Of a stretch of 10,210 bases of DNA, positions 7,299 through 10,210 are shown piece after piece. Numbering within the stretch: position 1 is the first letter of the stretch; each line of letters starts with the position of its first letter. The translations under genes were made by a program, and so were the position numbers. Under the pieces are notes generated by a model. The model was not told where the DNA came from, ran no database searches, and saw only the letters and a list, made by a program, of their open reading frames with translations. The stretch is from Thermogutta sp. (GTDB lineage: Bacteria > Planctomycetota > Planctomycetia > Pirellulales > Thermoguttaceae): NCBI RefSeq assembly GCF_014359955.1, contig NZ_JACIYL010000070.1, positions 1 through 10,210 on the forward strand. Direction: 5' to 3'.

Positions 7299-7317
7299 CC
7301 TTCCTTTAACAGGAGGG
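7299..7317 (+). promoter_or_regulatory. Hairpin that can sequester the Shine-Dalgarno of the DUF1549/1553 gene
   Basis: CCTTCCT (7299-7305) can pair with AGGAGGG (7311-7317) around the loop TTAAC: seven pairs, one of them G-U. The right arm is the Shine-Dalgarno itself (AGGAGG, 11 bases before the ATG at 7328). The left arm begins two bases after the stop codon of the upstream gene (TAA 7295-7297), so a ribosome ending there would cover it and free the site. This is the geometry expected of translational coupling; the pairing is seen, the function is inferred. A shorter competing pairing GGAG/CTCC also involves the site. Confidence 0.45.
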
Positions 7318-7327
7318 CCTCCAAGCC

Positions 7328-9802
7328 ATGAAGCGAGTACGTTTCCCTTTTTTGAGATTTCATCAGCGGGCAACCCAATCGGCCGGAATGGCCACGCTTG
7401 CCGGTTTGATCGCGTTCTGGGGCGCGATCGCAACCAGTCGGGCGGCGGAAATCGTCCGGCTGGAAATCTATCCTTCTGACGCCCTCCGCCTCGAAACGAA
7501 GGACGATCGGCAGTCGTTTGTGGTGGTGGCCGTGGCCGCCGACGGCGTCACCCAGGACGTGACCGAGCAAGCCAAACTCCGTTTGGAAAATCCCGCCCTC
7601 GCCCGCCTGGAAAACGCCACACTCTATCCGCAGGCCAACGGCGAAACGCGTTTGATCGCGGAGTATGGGGGGCAAAGCGCGGGGGTGCCCGTCGTGGTCA
7701 AAGATGTGGAGAAGGAACGGCCCCTCAGTTTTCGATTGGACGTCATGCCCGTGTTCATGCGAGCGGGTTGTAACACGGGCACCTGTCACGGGGCAGCTCG
7801 CGGAAAGGATGGCTTCCGGCTGTCGCTTTTTGGATTTGATCCCGAGGGGGATTATGAACGGCTCATCCACGAGGTGCCGTTCCGCCGGGTCAATCTCGCC
7901 GTTCCGGAGGACAGCCTCATTCTGCAAAAGGCCATCGGGGCGGTTCCACACACAGGTGGCAAACGCTTTGAAAAGGATAGCGAATTGTACCGTACCCTCT
8001 ACCGCTGGCTCGAACTGGGTGCCCCGCGCGACAGTGGAAACGTGCCCAGCGTGGAGAAAGTCGAGGTCTTTCCCCCGCAGACCGTTCTCCAGGGCGAAAA
8101 CGCCACCCAACGGCTGGTGGTTCGGGCGCACTACTCGGATGGTACGGATCGAGATGTGACCCACCTGGCCGTTTTCCTCAGCAATAACGACTATGCGGCT
8201 CCCGTTGACGAAAACGGCCTGGTTAAAGCGGCGCACCGCGGCGAGGCATTCATCCTGGCGCGATTCGATACGAAGGTGGTGGGAAGCCAGGTCCTCGTGC
8301 TTCCCGCCGATGCGCCGATGGTGGCCACCGATGAACCCGCCAACTACATCGACGAACTGGTCAACGAAAAGCTGCGCAAGCTCCGTATCCAGCCGAGCGG
8401 CCTGTGCAGCGATGCCGAATTCCTCCGCCGTGTGACGCTCGACATCATCGGCCAGCTTCCCACGGAGGAAGACTATGCGCGATTCCTTGCCGACACCCAG
8501 CCGGACAAGCGGGCACGGTTAGTGGACGAACTCCTCCAGCGCAAGGAATTTGCAGAACTCTGGGCGATGAAATGGGCGGAAGTTCTCATGGTGCGTTCCA
8601 ATGTGAACGTGAGCTATAAGTCGGCCTATCTCTACTCTCAGTGGCTCACGGAAAAGATTGCTTCTGGAGAACCGTTCGACGAGATCGTTCGCGAGTTGCT
8701 GGCTTCCGAGGGTGGTACATTTACCAATCCCGCCACGAATTTTTACCAGGTGGAAACGGACACCCTGAAGACCGCTGAAAACGTGGCTCAGGTGTTTATG
8801 GGCCGTCGTATCCAGTGCGCGCAGTGCCATAACCATCCGTTCGACCGCTGGACGATGGACGATTACTACAGTTTCGCCGCGTTCTTTGCGCAGATTGGTC
8901 GTAAGCGAGGCGAAGACGAACGAGAAACGATCGTCTTCAACCGGGGAAGCGGTGAGGTGCGCCATCCGGTGGACAATCGCGTGATGGCCCCCAAGTTCCT
9001 GGGTGGCCCGCAGCCCCAAATCAACGGTGAGGATCGTCGCAAAGTCCTCGCCGAGTGGCTCACCTCGCCCGACTGTCCGGATTTTGCCTGCAATGTCGCC
9101 AACCGGATCTGGGCGCACTTTTTCGGGGTGGGAATCGTTGATCCGGTGGATGATGTCCGCATGAGCAATCCCCCCAGCAACCCGCAACTGTATGAAACGC
9201 TGGGGAAAAAGCTCATCGATTATAAATACGACTTTAAGCGACTGGTGCGGGACATCTGCCTGTCCAAGACGTATCAGCGATCGGCGATACCGAATGAGAG
9301 CAACCGCGAGGACACGCGGAACTTCTCCCACGCCAACGTGCGCCGTCTGCAGGCGGAGATCCTCCTGGATTGTATCTGCCAGGTTACCGAGTCGCCGGAA
9401 AAGTTCCGCGGTTTGCCGCTTGGTGCCCGGGCGATTCAGATCGCGGATGGAAGCACGACCAACTACTTCCTCACCACGTTTGGTCGGTCTCCCCGAGATA
9501 CCGTTTGCGCCTGTGACGTGCGTACCGATCCCACACTCTCTCAGGCGCTTCATCTGATCACGGGCAATACGATCGAGAACAAGATCAGGCAGGGCGGTCT
9601 CATTGACCGGTGGCTGAACGAGAAGGTGTCCCCCGAAGACATCGTGAAGCGGTTGTTCATCCGCACACTGACCCGCGAACCGACCGAACAGGAAATGCAG
9701 GCCATTCGGGAAGCGCTCAAGGACCAGGCCGATCCGAAGCCGGTTTTGCACGACGTCTTCTGGGCCCTTTTGAACTCCCGGGAGTTCTCCTTCAACCATT
9801 GA
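7328..9802 (+). CDS. DUF1549/DUF1553 planctomycete cytochrome-associated protein with Ig-like domains
   Basis: This 824-residue exported protein has the paired PSCyt2 (DUF1549) and PSD1 (DUF1553) domains typical of planctomycetes; function is unknown. A signal peptide ends near SRA-AE (residues 39-40). Bacterial Ig-like (BIG2-type) segments lie at about 41-135 and 239-328 (VEVFPPQTVLQGE...YSDGTDRDVT). Between them is a cytochrome-like segment with C148-NTGT-C153-H154 (CX4CH). DUF1549 (about 339-523) includes FLRRVTLDIIGQLPT and a CxxCH heme motif, C497-AQ-C500-H501, in the family block CAQCHNHPFDRW. DUF1553 (about 569-820) includes RKVLAEWLTSPD, NRIWAHFFGVGIV and the usual ending LLNSREFSF. 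The start is supported by AGGAGG 11 bases upstream; Met21 (7388) is a less likely alternative. It follows the PPC gene by 30 bases. A heme-bearing periplasmic redox role is inferred. Confidence 0.93.
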   Translation: MKRVRFPFLRFHQRATQSAGMATLAGLIAFWGAIATSRAAEIVRLEIYPSDALRLETKDDRQSFVVVAVAADGVTQDVTEQAKLRLENPALARLENATLYPQANGETRLIAEYGGQSAGVPVVVKDVEKERPLSFRLDVMPVFMRAGCNTGTCHGAARGKDGFRLSLFGFDPEGDYERLIHEVPFRRVNLAVPEDSLILQKAIGAVPHTGGKRFEKDSELYRTLYRWLELGAPRDSGNVPSVEKVEVFPPQTVLQGENATQRLVVRAHYSDGTDRDVTHLAVFLSNNDYAAPVDENGLVKAAHRGEAFILARFDTKVVGSQVLVLPADAPMVATDEPANYIDELVNEKLRKLRIQPSGLCSDAEFLRRVTLDIIGQLPTEEDYARFLADTQPDKRARLVDELLQRKEFAELWAMKWAEVLMVRSNVNVSYKSAYLYSQWLTEKIASGEPFDEIVRELLASEGGTFTNPATNFYQVETDTLKTAENVAQVFMGRRIQCAQCHNHPFDRWTMDDYYSFAAFFAQIGRKRGEDERETIVFNRGSGEVRHPVDNRVMAPKFLGGPQPQINGEDRRKVLAEWLTSPDCPDFACNVANRIWAHFFGVGIVDPVDDVRMSNPPSNPQLYETLGKKLIDYKYDFKRLVRDICLSKTYQRSAIPNESNREDTRNFSHANVRRLQAEILLDCICQVTESPEKFRGLPLGARAIQIADGSTTNYFLTTFGRSPRDTVCACDVRTDPTLSQALHLITGNTIENKIRQGGLIDRWLNEKVSPEDIVKRLFIRTLTREPTEQEMQAIREALKDQADPKPVLHDVFWALLNSREFSFNH
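9772..9787. repeat. Perfect 16-bp palindrome inside the end of the DUF1553 domain
   Basis: GAACTCCCGGGAGTTC is exactly self-complementary and encodes NSREF in the conserved C-terminal motif, 13 bases before the stop codon begins. Protein conservation and GC-rich codon choice may be enough to explain it. A site for a DNA-binding dimer or a nuclease/methylase target is the alternative. Confidence 0.4.
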
Positions 9803-9845
9803 GCGTGCCCCCGGCGGGCGAAATAGTAAAACCAGCAAATGATTC

Positions 9846-9880
9846 GTGCCAATCGGGTTTCATCAAACCTGCGGCGGCAT
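9846..9880 (+). promoter_or_regulatory. Two-part intergenic hairpin ahead of the cytochrome c gene
   Basis: In RNA, CGGGUUU (9854-9860) pairs with AAACCUG (9865-9871) around the loop CAUC, seven pairs with one G-U. An outer stem, GUGCC (9846-9850) with GGCAU (9876-9880), closes it over a small internal loop. It occupies the 103-base gap between the DUF1553 gene and the next gene, ending 10 bases before the AGGAG. There is no T-run, so it is not a classical terminator; RNA processing or differential stability within the operon is possible. Confidence 0.25.
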
Positions 9881-9905
9881 GCAGTATCCGAGGAGTAAGC
9901 GTTCC

Positions 9906-10210
9906 ATGCGAAGGTGTTTTTCACGCGGCTGGCTCGGTGTTGTGGCGCTGGTCTTATTCGGATGTCTGGGCACAGGCTCTGTCCTTGCGGAGGAGGCCAA
10001 AATCACTTACGTGGACCATGTCCGGCCTATTTTTCGCGAGCACTGCTTTGCCTGCCACAACCAGAACAAAGCCACCAATGATCTCGCCCTGGACAGCTAC
10101 GAACGGCTCATGGAGGGCGGGGCCAGTGGGGCGGTCATCGAACCCGGCGATCCGGACAACTCCTACCTCTGGATGCTTGTTTCCCATAAAGAGCAGCCCT
10201 ACATGCCCCC
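9906..10210 (+). CDS. Planctomycete-type cytochrome c (PSCyt1) protein, N-terminal part
   Basis: The frame starts at ATG 9906 with AGGAG 10 bases upstream and is still open at the right edge, giving about 101 full codons. The product begins with a signal peptide (MRRCFSRGWLGVVALVLFGC...) with likely cleavage at VLA-EE (28-29). The PSCyt1 domain follows: ITYVDHVRPIFREHCFACHNQ contains the heme motif C47-FA-C50-H51, then the family block LALDSYERLMEGG and a late MPP (Met100), the position of the probable axial methionine. LFGC at 17-20 resembles a weak lipobox, so lipid anchoring is possible. In planctomycetes this domain is often fused to WD40 repeats or to DUF1549/DUF1553; the rest lies outside the window. 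Being last in the visible operon, after another heme-motif protein, suggests electron transfer outside the cytoplasm. Confidence 0.9.
   Translation, partial: MRRCFSRGWLGVVALVLFGCLGTGSVLAEEAKITYVDHVRPIFREHCFACHNQNKATNDLALDSYERLMEGGASGAVIEPGDPDNSYLWMLVSHKEQPYMP

Noticed and set aside
7004..8236. 410-codon minus-strand frame opposite the PPC and DUF1549/1553 genes
   Set aside because: It spans two genes and their junction on the other strand. Long antisense frames are common in GC-rich coding DNA, and no domain is visible.
9807..9819. GCCC/GGGC mini-hairpin just after the DUF1553 stop as a terminator
   Set aside because: It has only four pairs and no T-run, and the next gene continues in the same direction with its own ribosome binding site.
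8519..9838. 439-codon minus-strand frame opposite DUF1549/DUF1553
   Set aside because: The plus strand encodes well-known conserved blocks across the whole span; the minus frame has no signature or ribosome binding site.
1..10210. CRISPR arrays, tRNA or rRNA genes, insertion sequences and phage genes
   Set aside because: No regularly spaced repeats, cloverleaf, rRNA segments, transposase or integrase motifs, or terminal repeats were found by reading.

Overview
The window looks like a chromosomal segment of a planctomycete. The strongest evidence is the run of protein families that are hugely expanded in that phylum: a Tat-exported DUF1501 protein, a secreted protein with PPC domains, a DUF1549/DUF1553 protein and a planctomycete-type cytochrome c (PSCyt1). 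The base composition is GC-rich. A member of the Pirellulales or a relative such as Thermogutta would fit, but that placement is inference and cannot be settled from the window.

Layout. Positions 1-1211 (+) hold the C-terminal part of the homodimeric pyruvate dehydrogenase E1 (aceE); its start lies upstream. Converging on it with a 42-base gap is a membrane-anchored PIN-TRAM protein of the YacL type (1254-2315, -). About 1.07 kb without a convincing gene follows (2316-3384). It holds short symmetric elements: a 12-bp tandem repeat, a perfect 14-bp palindrome, and weak promoter-like and terminator-like sequences. From 3385 to the right edge four genes run on the + strand and look like one operon: DUF1501 protein (3385-4713), IPT/PPC/beta-domain secreted protein (4769-7297), DUF1549/DUF1553 protein with two heme-type motifs (7328-9802), and a cytochrome c gene cut by the window edge (9906 onward).

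How the genes relate. The first two genes are housekeeping: central carbon metabolism and a probable RNase or RNA-binding membrane protein. They have no obvious link to the operon. All four operon products carry export signals and probably act together in the periplasm or at the cell surface. Two of them carry CxxCH heme-attachment motifs, so a redox role is likely. The actual substrate and reaction are unknown for these families.

Two junctions in the operon suggest coupled translation. Between the first two genes a 20-codon micro-ORF is joined by ATGA overlaps at both ends. Between the second and third genes the Shine-Dalgarno sequence of the downstream gene can be locked in a 7-bp hairpin that lies directly behind the upstream stop codon. 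No tRNA, rRNA, CRISPR array, insertion sequence or phage gene was seen.
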